DNA of 33,702 bases from positions 1 through 33,702 of the forward strand of contig JAPLDX010000097.1 of assembly GCA_026391215.1 (NCBI GenBank), given 5' to 3'. How positions within the stretch are numbered: the stretch's first letter is position 1; each line of letters starts with the position of its first letter. Both the position numbers and the translations under genes were made by a program. This document shows positions 23,874 through 32,479 of this stretch, in pieces. Below the pieces are notes generated by a model, which made no database searches, was not told where the DNA came from, and worked only from the letters and a program-made list of their open reading frames with translations. Source of the stretch: Bacteroidia bacterium. Its GTDB lineage: Bacteria; Bacteroidota; Bacteroidia; Bacteroidales; VadinHA17.

Positions 23874-24921
23874 CTTTTATACTTAAAACAGGAATTTTAA
23901 CTACGAACTCTTCATTTGAAATCTCAACCAGAACATCTTTATCTGACAGATATTTATATCTCGACTTAATATTTTCCAGCCCTATTTTACTGGATACAAT
24001 TTCAGTCTTCCTGGGTTGCAGATTGTTTCTGACAATAACATAATCTTCTTCTTCATGGATCTTAACTATTAATGGTCTGTCCGCCGCTATTGCATTGTGT
24101 TTGATTGCATTTTCAAGAAGCATCTGCAATGCCATCGGAATAATGAATTTATCTTCTGCATCAGGTAAATTTATGTTTATCTGAAGCGAATCTTCATATC
24201 TTATATGGTACAAATACGAGATAGATTCCAGCAGTTTTTTCTCAGTAACAAAATCAACTACTTCTTTTTCGCGGCACTCCAGCACATATCTGAAAACATT
24301 TGAGAATTCCCGGATAAATGTCACCGCTTTCTCCTGGTCTTTATAAACCAATGAAGATAAGGCAGTTAAACTATTGAAAAGAAAATGTGGATTAACCTGG
24401 TTCTTCAGAGCTTCGTATTCGATTGCCAGTTTTTCTCTTTTCAGCTTTTCTTCATTTACAGCCGCCTGCTTCCAGCTTTTAAAGAAATGAGAAAAATTGA
24501 TCAGGATAACACCTATAATCGTAAAAATGATCAGATATTTTAGTCCTTCAAATGTCTTACTGTATAAGATGTCAATTTGCTGTCTTTGTATCACAATAAA
24601 GATCAAGAAATTGACTGCGGTTAGAATAAGAATGCCAATTATTATTTCAAGTAAAACGGTTAGAATAAATCTCAGATTTGGTTTCTTCAGCCAGGAGATA
24701 TGCTGTTCAAGCTTCCATTCGATATATTCAAAACTCTTCATTGAGGGTACACCAAGAGCCAGAGAATAGATCATAACAAAAAATATGAACTTAACAGATA
24801 AAAATCCCTGCGGGTAAGCTATAAGTGTAATAATTACTCCTATAATGATCGGAATTAACAGGTGCCAGACAGAGAACCGGAAAAGTTTAAAATCAGTTTT
24901 TTTGTAAATGTCAGAAAGCAT
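23866..24921 (-). CDS. LytS-type sensor histidine kinase
   Basis: The 351-residue product has about four membrane helices (LLIPIIIGVIITLIAYP, FIFFVMIYSLALGVP, LLEIIIGILILTAVNFLIFIVI, YLIIFTIIGVILINF) and a His_kinase-type (PF06580) cytoplasmic part. The phosphorylated histidine is His179 in NQVNPHFLFNSLTALSSL; the N box is LLENAIKHN and the G-box-like motif is SKIGLENIKSRY. There is no periplasmic domain of note, so the membrane region or an associated protein probably receives the signal. Its downstream partner is the LytTR regulator (8-bp overlap). The receptor and TPR genes lie upstream on the same strand. Confidence 0.9.
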   Translation of the reverse strand: MLSDIYKKTDFKLFRFSVWHLLIPIIIGVIITLIAYPQGFLSVKFIFFVMIYSLALGVPSMKSFEYIEWKLEQHISWLKKPNLRFILTVLLEIIIGILILTAVNFLIFIVIQRQQIDILYSKTFEGLKYLIIFTIIGVILINFSHFFKSWKQAAVNEEKLKREKLAIEYEALKNQVNPHFLFNSLTALSSLVYKDQEKAVTFIREFSNVFRYVLECREKEVVDFVTEKKLLESISYLYHIRYEDSLQININLPDAEDKFIIPMALQMLLENAIKHNAIAADRPLIVKIHEEEDYVIVRNNLQPRKTEIVSSKIGLENIKSRYKYLSDKDVLVEISNEEFVVKIPVLSIKDV

Positions 24922-24994
24922 AGTTTAGTTTTATATCAGGAAAGTTACAAAGTAATTCAATGATTTGTATGTATTTCTTTCATTGCTGTCAAAT

Positions 24995-25645
24995 TCAGGT
25001 TCCACCAGCTTTGCACTCATTGTATAGTCTCAAAGCATCTTCTTCGCCCCAGAATGGATGGATAATGCTCTTTGGTTTAAAATCCTTATATACATTTATT
25101 GCTTTATCGAATAAAGGAATAGCAGCCTCTTTTCCCCCGCCAAAAAATACTGGTGTGTTCATTGTCGATTTACCTCTTAAATAATATATCCTGGGATTTC
25201 CGGGATCAAGCTTTTCGGCATCATCAAGAGCACCTGAAGCTTTTGGAAGATACAATGGTCCATTTATCATAGGGCTGATCGACATACGTGCATAATACAA
25301 CATGCTTTGTAGCACATAAATTTCCGATTCATCAGGTTTAATCTTAAAAGCTTCATCAATGAGATTCTGAGCCTTGTCACAGTACATTTCCCTGGCGCCT
25401 TCATTGGTTTCAATAAAACCCATATTAATATAAGCATAGGCCTCGTAATAATATGGTAACCATTCATTTTTGTATACCAGTAAGATCCTTTCACTGCAAT
25501 TGGCTAATTGCCGGTAGTTCTCCAGCTTATAATCCTTATAAGCGAGATCAATGCTTTTCCTTAGCGTGGAATAATACAAGGTATCGCTGCCGTCAGTTTT
25601 GCGGGCGATTAATAATACAAATACAATAAGTAGTACTCTTTTCAT
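24995..25645 (-). CDS. Small secreted TPR-like protein
   Basis: This is a 216-residue protein with a short signal peptide (MKRVLLIVFVLLIARKTDGS). The mature part is helical with TPR-like pairs: RKSIDLAYKDYKLENYRQLANC, YYYEAYAYINMGFIETNEGA, LIDEAFKIKPDESEIYVLQSML and ALDDAEKLDPGNPRIYYLRGKS. The sequence FFGGGKEAAIPLFDKAI followed by HPFWGEEDALRLYNEC resembles a group of small periplasmic TPR proteins found beside TonB-dependent receptors. It sits between the receptor gene and the histidine kinase gene, on the same strand, so it may link receptor occupancy to the kinase. That role is my inference. Confidence 0.7.
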   Translation of the reverse strand: MKRVLLIVFVLLIARKTDGSDTLYYSTLRKSIDLAYKDYKLENYRQLANCSERILLVYKNEWLPYYYEAYAYINMGFIETNEGAREMYCDKAQNLIDEAFKIKPDESEIYVLQSMLYYARMSISPMINGPLYLPKASGALDDAEKLDPGNPRIYYLRGKSTMNTPVFFGGGKEAAIPLFDKAINVYKDFKPKSIIHPFWGEEDALRLYNECKAGGT

Positions 25646-25703
25646 ATTTTATTCATTTTGTTTCATTTTTAATTTGAGTGAAAGGTAAAGTGCCATTATT
25701 TTA

Positions 25704-25740
25704 CCGTTGCGCCGTTGTGCCGTTGTACCGTTGCGCCATT
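25704..25740. repeat. Octamer array (four and a half units)
   Basis: CCGTTGCG, CCGTTGTG, CCGTTGTA, CCGTTGCG, CCATT. This is a variant of the CGATTGCA unit (CGTTGCGC when rotated). It lies between the TPR gene start and the receptor stop, ending 2 bp before the latter. Confidence 0.8.
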
Positions 25741-25742
25741 CT

Positions 25743-27899
25743 TTATATTTCAGGCTTACCAGTAAATGAAACAAACAGTCCGATCAGATAAAACCTCCGT
25801 GACACTGGTATCACAGGCTCTGATTCATATATACCAGATTCATTCGGATGATTCCCGTACCTGTAACCAAAAACATTTTCACTGCCAAGGATATTCGTGA
25901 CCTGGGCATATATCATAGTAAACTTTCCAAAGATTTCAGTAAAATGGAAGATGCTCAGGCTTAGGTTATTATATGATTTTGTTCTTTGCATTTCAGTATA
26001 ACTGATATTCGGATTGATATATGGCCTTCCGCTTGCGAATTCGTAACCTGCGCTGATGTACGAATCAGTTTTCGATATATAATGTTTATATACTAATGAC
26101 AGGTTGTGTGTTGAAAGGAAAAATGGAGGATGTGCAAAACTATAATCCTTATAATTCCGCTTGCTGTCAATCAATGAATATGATATCCAGAAATCTCCAT
26201 TTTTTATTGATTTTGAGTCCCTGTAGAATAAATCAATACCTTTTGCATATCCTGATCCATTATTATTGTATGCCTCAGGAGCAATGGCATAAAGAGAATC
26301 ATATTTTATCAGCCGGTCATAGTTTTTATAGTAAGCTTCAATCCTGAATATTCTGCTTTCTTTCATCAGCTGATAATTAATAATGAAATGGTCAGCCTGT
26401 TCTGTTTTTAGTTTATTGTTATAAGCAAGATATTCGTTCAAAGGTTGTTCGGAGAAACTTCCGTATCCCAGAGACATCTGACTGTTTACTGAAGTTTTAT
26501 ATGCTAAAGAGAACCTGGGTGAAATATACAGCTCATTTGACATTGGAACTGATTCGGCTCTTCCTCCTATCCGGGTTGAGATTCTTTTGAATAATCTGAT
26601 TTCCGATTCTATAAAAGCTGCAATTACAGGGCTGTTGTATTTCCATTTATATGAATTGCCTGAAAAAGGCAGATAATTTCTCGAATAATCTTTATTTAAG
26701 ACATTCCCTCCGAACTTTAAATTTATTTTTTCATTAACAGGTTTTGTAAAAGCTAGTTTGAACTCATATGATTGCTTCCTGGTTTCAATATTATCTTCGT
26801 TCATTTTAATTTTTTCATTATCAAAATTATACGAAGCACCAGTATTCATTATCCAATCTTTTCCGATAGCACCCCTGTAAGACGATACAATAAACATATC
26901 ACTGTTTATAAGAGAAATAAGATCATTCGAATGTGTATCGAGATCGGGATAATACATGCTGCTGTTATCAATTGAATAATTTGCCAGGATTTTTATCAGG
27001 CCTCTTTCCCCGACTTTCTGTCGATAAGCTATCATCTGACCAAAATTTTCAGGTTCATGATTCCATTTGATATTTGATTTTATAATGCCGTAAAAGGGAG
27101 ACATATTGACATATTGTGTTGAAGCAGACAGGGAAGATTTTTCCCATTTTTTGGTTAAATTACCGTTGACACCTGAAAGAAACAGAGAAAGACCTGCTTC
27201 ATCCTTTTCCGGGGTGTCTATAGAATTCAGGATCAATACTGATGACAATGCCTGTCCATATTCGGCAGAATAGCCACCTGTACTGAAAACTGTTCCCCGG
27301 AACAACATGGGAGAGAATCTCCCGCGAACCGGTACGCTTGGCATTTTTGCAGTATAAGGACTTTCAACCATCAATCCGTCAATAAACGTTTTTGTTTCAT
27401 TCTGTTCACCTCCACGAACGAACATACCTCCTTCATCAGCGGCATTGCTTGTCCCCGGCAATGTTCTTAGTACGCTTAACGCATCACCGAAACCTATAGG
27501 ATTAGTAGCCATATCAAGCCTGTTCAGCACCACCGATTTCTTTTTGTCCCCGGCTTCAAATGTGCCGGCATAAACGACAACTTCTTTCAGCTCAACATCA
27601 TTTTCAGGAATACTAATTAAAAGTTCAATAGTGTCATTCTGAAGTTTAACAGATTCTTCGTGCGTTTTATATCCGATGCAACTTGCTACAAGTATCTTAT
27701 CTCCGGTAAGGTCAGTCGATAATATAAAATTGCCCTGTTCGTCAGAATTTGTTCCTTCGATTGTTCCTTTGAAATAAATATTTGCTCCGATAACAGGCTG
27801 GTTTTTATCAGCCTTTATGCTTCCTTTTATAGTTGTTTGACAGAGTAAACTGCTGACCTGCAAAAACAACAGAATTGCTGTAATAATAAATTTTGTCAT
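25743..27899 (-). CDS. TonB-dependent receptor with carboxypeptidase-D-like domain
   Basis: The protein has 718 residues. A signal peptide (1-20) is followed by a carboxypeptidase-D regulatory-like domain (about 22-100; GSIKADKNQPVIGANIYFKGT, GTNSDEQGNFILST). Then a plug domain (about 120-230) shows ALSVLRTLPGTSNAADEGG, MFVRGGEQNETKTFIDG and YSAEYGQALSSVLIL. The barrel continues to the end, with many aromatic strands. It imports a substrate across the outer membrane using TonB energy. No SusD-like gene or glycoside hydrolase is adjacent, so this is not a classic polysaccharide utilisation locus. The following genes are a TPR protein, a LytS kinase and a LytTR regulator, suggesting a receptor tied to its own two-component system. 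The substrate cannot be inferred. Confidence 0.9.
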   Translation of the reverse strand: MTKFIITAILLFLQVSSLLCQTTIKGSIKADKNQPVIGANIYFKGTIEGTNSDEQGNFILSTDLTGDKILVASCIGYKTHEESVKLQNDTIELLISIPENDVELKEVVVYAGTFEAGDKKKSVVLNRLDMATNPIGFGDALSVLRTLPGTSNAADEGGMFVRGGEQNETKTFIDGLMVESPYTAKMPSVPVRGRFSPMLFRGTVFSTGGYSAEYGQALSSVLILNSIDTPEKDEAGLSLFLSGVNGNLTKKWEKSSLSASTQYVNMSPFYGIIKSNIKWNHEPENFGQMIAYRQKVGERGLIKILANYSIDNSSMYYPDLDTHSNDLISLINSDMFIVSSYRGAIGKDWIMNTGASYNFDNEKIKMNEDNIETRKQSYEFKLAFTKPVNEKINLKFGGNVLNKDYSRNYLPFSGNSYKWKYNSPVIAAFIESEIRLFKRISTRIGGRAESVPMSNELYISPRFSLAYKTSVNSQMSLGYGSFSEQPLNEYLAYNNKLKTEQADHFIINYQLMKESRIFRIEAYYKNYDRLIKYDSLYAIAPEAYNNNGSGYAKGIDLFYRDSKSIKNGDFWISYSLIDSKRNYKDYSFAHPPFFLSTHNLSLVYKHYISKTDSYISAGYEFASGRPYINPNISYTEMQRTKSYNNLSLSIFHFTEIFGKFTMIYAQVTNILGSENVFGYRYGNHPNESGIYESEPVIPVSRRFYLIGLFVSFTGKPEI

Positions 27900-28096
27900 T
27901 GTTTTTATTTTCCTCAGTACAAATTTTATCAGTTTGCCGTTTGCAGCAAAATAAAAGTTACCAGCCGGTTAAAAATAAAAGATGGAATGCAATGGGGAAT
28001 GATGAATAGAAATTCATCGCCCTGTTTGGTGAGGTAGCCTCTGTAACAGATAGTAAGATAAAAAAATTTAGTGAGGGCTACTAAACTGTATCTGTA

Positions 28097-29200
28097 TCAG
28101 TTCTTTACAAGATCAACATTTATTACCATGATCTCCGATTTACCTGTGGTGCGCACAGGAAACCCCCACAACCGGATGCCGCTTGAGACAAAGAAATGCG
28201 TATCACCTTTTTTCATATGCCCATAACTCAGTTCGTAGACACTCCGGGTGATGAAATTTATAGGGAATAATTGTCCGTTATGAGTGTGTCCCGATAAGAC
28301 AATGTCGGCTGAAGTTCTGCTGAGCTGTTCAATTTCAGTGGGACGATGATCCACAAGTATCACCGGCAGGGAATCAGGAATTGTTCTCATGATCTCTTCA
28401 ACACTTTTTCTCGTCGTTGTATGACTGTCGTTTCTGCCGGCCAGGATGAAAGAACCATCGATAAAAACCACACTATCGCTTAATATGTCAATCCCGGCCT
28501 TGATGAAAAAACTCCCTTTGTCCTGCCGGGCATAATGCTCATGATTGCCAGGAACTCCAAAAACACCGTACCTGGTAGTGATACTGCTGAGAAGCTTTTC
28601 AAAATGTTCCATTCTTTCATCCTCCCTGTCACCTTCAACAATATCACCTCCCAAAAGCATCAGATCTGGATTTATGGTTTCGATCTCTTTTACAAACCTT
28701 TCTACAAACGGGACAGGAGTGTTTCCTTCCAGATGAAAATCCGAAGCAAAGGCAATCTTCAGGTGACTGATGTCTGACGATCCCGCCGGGATAGTGACCT
28801 TGTATTCCGTCAGTCTGATCGTGTTGAAGTTAATTATACCTGCAACTACTACGACCATCGAACAAAGGATAATTGCCGGTAATCCGATACTCCTGAACGA
28901 TTTGCTTTTTAACTTTTTGCGGGGTATTACCCTGAACAACATGTTTAATAACAGGAGGAGATCAAGAAGGAGTACAAAAAGAAAGGCATACAAAAAGAAC
29001 GGTAGCAGGTAATTCGCTATTATAGTCAGAGGTGTACCTCCTTCGCGTAAGAGATTGCTGACCGGATAAACGAGGAATAACAGCAGGTATATAAGTACAT
29101 AATAAATTCTATGCTCTTTCCTTATGAACAACTGCCATATACGCACAAACAGATAAATGTTTGGGATAGTGTATGACAGGATGAGAATGGTATGGAACAT
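28097..29200 (-). CDS. Membrane metallophosphoesterase (YaeI-like)
   Basis: I start at the ATG at 29200 (367 residues), which opens directly on a membrane helix (MFHTILILSYTIPNIYLFV); a TTG at 29230 would add ten polar residues. Four hydrophobic helices precede residue 130. The calcineurin-like phosphoesterase domain then shows every metal motif: FASDFHLEGN, LGGDIVEGD, GVPGNHEHY, LVDHRP and LSGHTHNGQ. Such proteins include YaeI-type lipid-related phosphodiesterases; here the active site would lie on the membrane surface. It is divergent from the esterase gene, separated by 118 bp; on its own strand TATCTTGC just upstream is a poor -7 candidate. Confidence 0.85.
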   Translation of the reverse strand: MFHTILILSYTIPNIYLFVRIWQLFIRKEHRIYYVLIYLLLFLVYPVSNLLREGGTPLTIIANYLLPFFLYAFLFVLLLDLLLLLNMLFRVIPRKKLKSKSFRSIGLPAIILCSMVVVVAGIINFNTIRLTEYKVTIPAGSSDISHLKIAFASDFHLEGNTPVPFVERFVKEIETINPDLMLLGGDIVEGDREDERMEHFEKLLSSITTRYGVFGVPGNHEHYARQDKGSFFIKAGIDILSDSVVFIDGSFILAGRNDSHTTTRKSVEEIMRTIPDSLPVILVDHRPTEIEQLSRTSADIVLSGHTHNGQLFPINFITRSVYELSYGHMKKGDTHFFVSSGIRLWGFPVRTTGKSEIMVINVDLVKN

Positions 29201-29292
29201 GCCGGGGTGATTCTTAATTTGTCGGTGCAAGATAATATAAAAGCAGAATACTGACTGGACTTATTTATCAGGGATAAGTGGATAATTAAGCC

Positions 29293-29300
29293 TATCTTTG
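29293..29300 (+). promoter_or_regulatory. -7 box of the esterase gene
   Basis: TATCTTTG lies 18 bp before the ATG at 29319. A TTG start at 29298 would overlap this box and is therefore unlikely. No clear -33 TTTG is visible. Confidence 0.6.
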
Positions 29301-29318
29301 AGAGTCTATTCATTTAAT

Positions 29319-30299
29319 ATGCTAAAGCATAATTCCGGATCACTTTTAAAAGCTGGATTGTCTGCATTTATGAAATTGCTGGCCGGAATTAATCTGATAT
29401 CTTTTCCTGCATTTGGTGGTGTAGATAAGAAAGCATCATTTATACACAATGATCTGGAGCGGACTTTTCATATATATATTCCGTCATCATATAATGAATC
29501 TGTACAGCTGCCACTGGTTATTGCTTTACATGGAAGGGGAGGAAATGGAGAAAGCATGATCCTCGTTACACGCAAAGGTTTTAACAGGCTGGCTGAAAAG
29601 GATGAATTCATTGTGGTCTATCCTGATGGTATAGAGCTGAACTGGAATGATGGCAGGATGGATGAAGAGGCAAACGACCGCGCACACAGGGAGAACATTG
29701 ATGATGTCGGCTTCCTTTCTGCATTAATAGACTCTATGATAAAGGATTATAATATAGATCCAAAACGTGTCTATGTCACAGGTATTTCAAACGGAGCCAT
29801 AATGTCATACCGGCTGGCATGCGAAATATCCAATAAAATTGCCGCAATTGCTCCTGTAGACGGAAATATTCCTGTTATGCTTTCCCGGGAATGCTATGCT
29901 GCCAGGCCTGTTTCAGTATTGGCCATTAATAATGTAAATGATCCCCTTGTTCCATATGAGGGGGGAAATATTTATAGCAGTATCCGCAAGCTAAACCTGG
30001 GGAAAGTTTTATCTGTGGATGAATCTATAGGATTCTGGGTAAGCAGGAACCAGTGTTCCCCTTTACCGGTTGTGACTGAAGAGCCTGATACGGATCCCAA
30101 AGATGGTACAAGAGTGACAAGGAAGGAGTACATTAACAATAGTGACGGAACTGAAGTAATTCTTTATTCAGTCGATGGAGGAGGACATACCTGGCCGGGT
30201 GGTGTTCAGTATATGCCTGCATGGATCGTAGGAAAAACCAGCAGAGATATTGATGCCAACGAAGTAATCTGGTCCTTTTTTAAAAAACATTCCAGGTAG
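29319..30299 (+). CDS. Secreted esterase, LpqC / PHB-depolymerase type
   Basis: From the ATG at 29319 the product has 326 residues, with an N-terminal hydrophobic segment (residues 11-33) that acts as a signal or anchor. It is an alpha/beta hydrolase of the LpqC / poly(3-hydroxybutyrate) depolymerase / feruloyl esterase group. The oxyanion strand is LVIALHGRGGNG; the nucleophile is Ser157 in VTGISNGA; the acid is probably Asp208 in NNVNDPLVPYEGG; the catalytic His is His290 in DGGGHTWPGG. These enzymes cut acyl esters of polymers or plant phenolics outside the cytoplasm. It precedes an acyltransferase and a zinc-ribbon membrane protein on the same strand; together they may add, remove or move acyl groups. 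The acyltransferase gene has its own promoter-like box. Confidence 0.85.
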   Translation: MLKHNSGSLLKAGLSAFMKLLAGINLISFPAFGGVDKKASFIHNDLERTFHIYIPSSYNESVQLPLVIALHGRGGNGESMILVTRKGFNRLAEKDEFIVVYPDGIELNWNDGRMDEEANDRAHRENIDDVGFLSALIDSMIKDYNIDPKRVYVTGISNGAIMSYRLACEISNKIAAIAPVDGNIPVMLSRECYAARPVSVLAINNVNDPLVPYEGGNIYSSIRKLNLGKVLSVDESIGFWVSRNQCSPLPVVTEEPDTDPKDGTRVTRKEYINNSDGTEVILYSVDGGGHTWPGGVQYMPAWIVGKTSRDIDANEVIWSFFKKHSR

Positions 30300-30350
30300 C
30301 CATTCAGCAAATCATTCCATCAGCTTATCAGGCTATTATGATAAACGATA

Positions 30351-30358
30351 TATCTTTG
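30351..30358 (+). promoter_or_regulatory. -7 box of the acyltransferase gene
   Basis: TATCTTTG ends only 10 bp before the ATG at 30369. With the usual distance to the transcription start, the 5' leader would be about 3-5 bases, near leaderless. Confidence 0.55.
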
Positions 30359-30368
30359 CGTAATATAA

Positions 30369-31676
30369 ATGGGTGGTAAGGATATCAATACTAAATCTTT
30401 TCAGGAAAGGGGCTGGCTGAAGCTCGATAATGCCGCAAAGCTGTTTCCGGCAATAATGTCAGATGATCTGACTTCAGTGTTCAGGATAACTGCAACGCTG
30501 AAGGAACCTGTGAGATACTCTGCCATCAAAGAAACTGTGGCAATAACTTCAAAGCGGTTCCCGTATTTCAACGTCTCCCTGGGAAGCGGGATATTCTGGC
30601 ATTTCCTTGAGTTTAATGATCAGCAGCCGCGTATCCAGGCTGAAGAAGAGATCCCCTGTACCGCATTTGCCGTAACGAGAAAAAGCGAACCCCTGTACAG
30701 GATAATACTCAAGGGCAAAAAGATCTCGGTTGAGTTTATTCATATTCTGACCGACGGCGGAGGAGCGATTGAGTATCTGAAAAGCTTCCTTTACACTTAC
30801 CTGACTCTTATTGGCAAGAATATAAACTCACCGGGAGAAATACTCCTTCCCGGAATACCAGTTTCCGACGAGGAGTATGAAGACGGATACAACAAGTTCT
30901 TTCAGAAGCTGCCTCCACCGGCTAAGCTTGTCAAAGCCTGGCATCTTCCTTACAAGCTTAACCAGAGGCCAATGTTGAGGGTGCTTCGTGCTGAAGTCAA
31001 TGTCAATGAGATCCTTGAAGCATCCCGTAAGAATAAGGTGTCTATTACCGAGTATTTTGTGTCTATCTATTTTTTTTCACTTCAGAAGGTCTTCGTTTCA
31101 GGTAAAGAAAAAAGCAAAAGAGAAAAACGGAAAGTCCTGAGGATTGAAGTGCCGGTTAACATGAGAAAATTATTTCCCAGCAGGACAATGCGTAATTTTT
31201 CTCTTTTTGTTCTGCCGGAAATTGATGTGAGGCTCGGAACCTATACATTTGAAGAGATACTCAATTCAGTTCATCACCAGCTGCAGCTGAGTGCTGATAT
31301 CAAGCAGATATCAAGATTTCTGTCATCGAATGTCAGCTCTGAAAAGCTACTGATCATCAGGATAATGCCCCTTTTCATTAAAAAAATGGTCATCGCTTCT
31401 GTTTACAGGGGGCTTGCATCAAAGCGCTGGACAGGTATCCTTACTAATCTCGGACTGGTGACTCTTCCGGGAGAAATGGAGGAAATGGTTGATTCTTTCG
31501 ATCTCATTCCACCTCCGCCCAATCCAAATGTGAAGGTAAGTGCAGCTCTGGTTTCTTATAAAAACAAGCTGAGGATCTGCTTTTGCAATATCACGGAATC
31601 ACATGAGCTTGAACAGCATATTTTAAAGTATCTTTCGGATGCCGGTATTCATGTTAAAATTTTAAATAACGATTAA
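30369..31676 (+). CDS. Condensation-superfamily acyltransferase (alcohol-acetyltransferase-like)
   Basis: This 435-residue protein belongs to the CoA-dependent acyltransferase / condensation superfamily. The catalytic motif HxxxDG is His125-ILT-Asp129-Gly130 in EFIHILTDGGGAIEYL. The N-terminal WLKLDNAAKLFPAI and the following SVFRITATLKEPV, RFPYFNV and FWHFLEFN are typical of proteins annotated as alcohol acetyltransferases (PapA-like). The second subdomain has MRNFSLFVLPEID and ILTNLGLVTLP at the positions of the conserved core strands. No signal peptide is seen, so it is cytoplasmic. It should transfer an acyl group to an alcohol or amine; substrates are unknown. The downstream gene starts 11 bp after its stop, so they are surely co-transcribed. 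Confidence 0.8.
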   Translation: MGGKDINTKSFQERGWLKLDNAAKLFPAIMSDDLTSVFRITATLKEPVRYSAIKETVAITSKRFPYFNVSLGSGIFWHFLEFNDQQPRIQAEEEIPCTAFAVTRKSEPLYRIILKGKKISVEFIHILTDGGGAIEYLKSFLYTYLTLIGKNINSPGEILLPGIPVSDEEYEDGYNKFFQKLPPPAKLVKAWHLPYKLNQRPMLRVLRAEVNVNEILEASRKNKVSITEYFVSIYFFSLQKVFVSGKEKSKREKRKVLRIEVPVNMRKLFPSRTMRNFSLFVLPEIDVRLGTYTFEEILNSVHHQLQLSADIKQISRFLSSNVSSEKLLIIRIMPLFIKKMVIASVYRGLASKRWTGILTNLGLVTLPGEMEEMVDSFDLIPPPPNPNVKVSAALVSYKNKLRICFCNITESHELEQHILKYLSDAGIHVKILNND

Positions 31677-31687
31677 AAGCACAGACC

Positions 31688-32383
31688 ATGGCAATATGTG
31701 TTAATTGTGGAATTGAACTGGATGATGGATTAAAAGTATGTCCCCTTTGCGGCAGGGACCAGGGGAATGTTGAACAGGAACATATTCCCGGGAATTATCC
31801 TTCCGATATCATTCAGCTTCACAAAAAAGAAAACAGGAAGCATCTCTGGGAGTTAAGCGGAATAATTGCTTTTTCAGGAATTGCCGTCTGTACTATTGTT
31901 GACCTGACGATAAATAAAAGCCTGAAATGGTCGCTTATATCCGATGTGTCAATAGCGGCAGTATGGATAATTGTCACGCTTTTCCTGTTCGCGCACAGAA
32001 GACCTTTCATTATAGTTCCCGTCCTGATGCTTACAATTCTGACAGCCCTGTATTTTATTGACATTATTACCGGCCCAATGGTTTGGTTTTTCCCTGTCGG
32101 TTTTCCGATCACAGTTGCTGCATTTATTGTTATAGGCGCTATCATTACTCTTTACAAAGCTGCCCATTTTAAAGGGCTGAACATCATTGCTGCATCATTG
32201 ATCATATTATCAGGATTTTGCATTATTACGGAAATGGCACTTGATAAGTACATCAACGGTCTCGTGGATCTGAGATGGTCGCTTATTGTAGCGATTTCAA
32301 TTCTTCCTGTTGCTCTGATATTCTTATTCTATCACTACAGGCTTAAAAAGGGAAACCGGCTCGATAGCTTCTTTCATATCTGA
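31688..32383 (+). CDS. Zinc-ribbon six-TM membrane protein (DUF6320-like)
   Basis: The 231-residue protein begins with a zinc ribbon, C4-x2-C7 and C18-x2-C21 (ICVNCGIELDDGLKVCPLCG). After a polar linker there are six hydrophobic helices in residues 55-220, for example LSGIIAFSGIAVCTIVDL, ISDVSIAAVWIIVTLFLF, FPITVAAFIVIGAIITLY and LIVAISILPVALIFLFYHY. It resembles the DUF6320 family, which I recall next to alcohol-acetyltransferase-like and alpha/beta hydrolase genes in other gut and environmental bacteria; that recollection was not checked. It is coupled to the acyltransferase (11 bp). A role as membrane anchor, substrate channel or membrane acceptor for the acylated product is inferred. Confidence 0.75.
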   Translation: MAICVNCGIELDDGLKVCPLCGRDQGNVEQEHIPGNYPSDIIQLHKKENRKHLWELSGIIAFSGIAVCTIVDLTINKSLKWSLISDVSIAAVWIIVTLFLFAHRRPFIIVPVLMLTILTALYFIDIITGPMVWFFPVGFPITVAAFIVIGAIITLYKAAHFKGLNIIAASLIILSGFCIITEMALDKYINGLVDLRWSLIVAISILPVALIFLFYHYRLKKGNRLDSFFHI

Positions 32384-32479
32384 GATCTGAGGCTTTGTGC
32401 TCTTGTGGTTAAAGAATAAAAAATTTACTAATATTGATAGTTTATTTTTATTCTGAGAACGATATTCCAGTAGAGCAGA

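Noticed and set aside
25743..27899. Polysaccharide utilisation locus
   Set aside because: There is no SusD-like gene and no glycoside hydrolase or lyase beside the receptor.
28020..28100. GTAGCC/GGCTAC and CAGATA/TATCTG pairs between receptor and phosphoesterase genes
   Set aside because: The pairs are ordered so that they cannot nest into one hairpin; probably coincidence.
29201..29318. TTG starts at 29230 (minus) and 29298 (plus)
   Set aside because: The first adds a polar tail before a membrane helix; the second lies within a -7 box. The ATG codons at 29200 and 29319 fit better.
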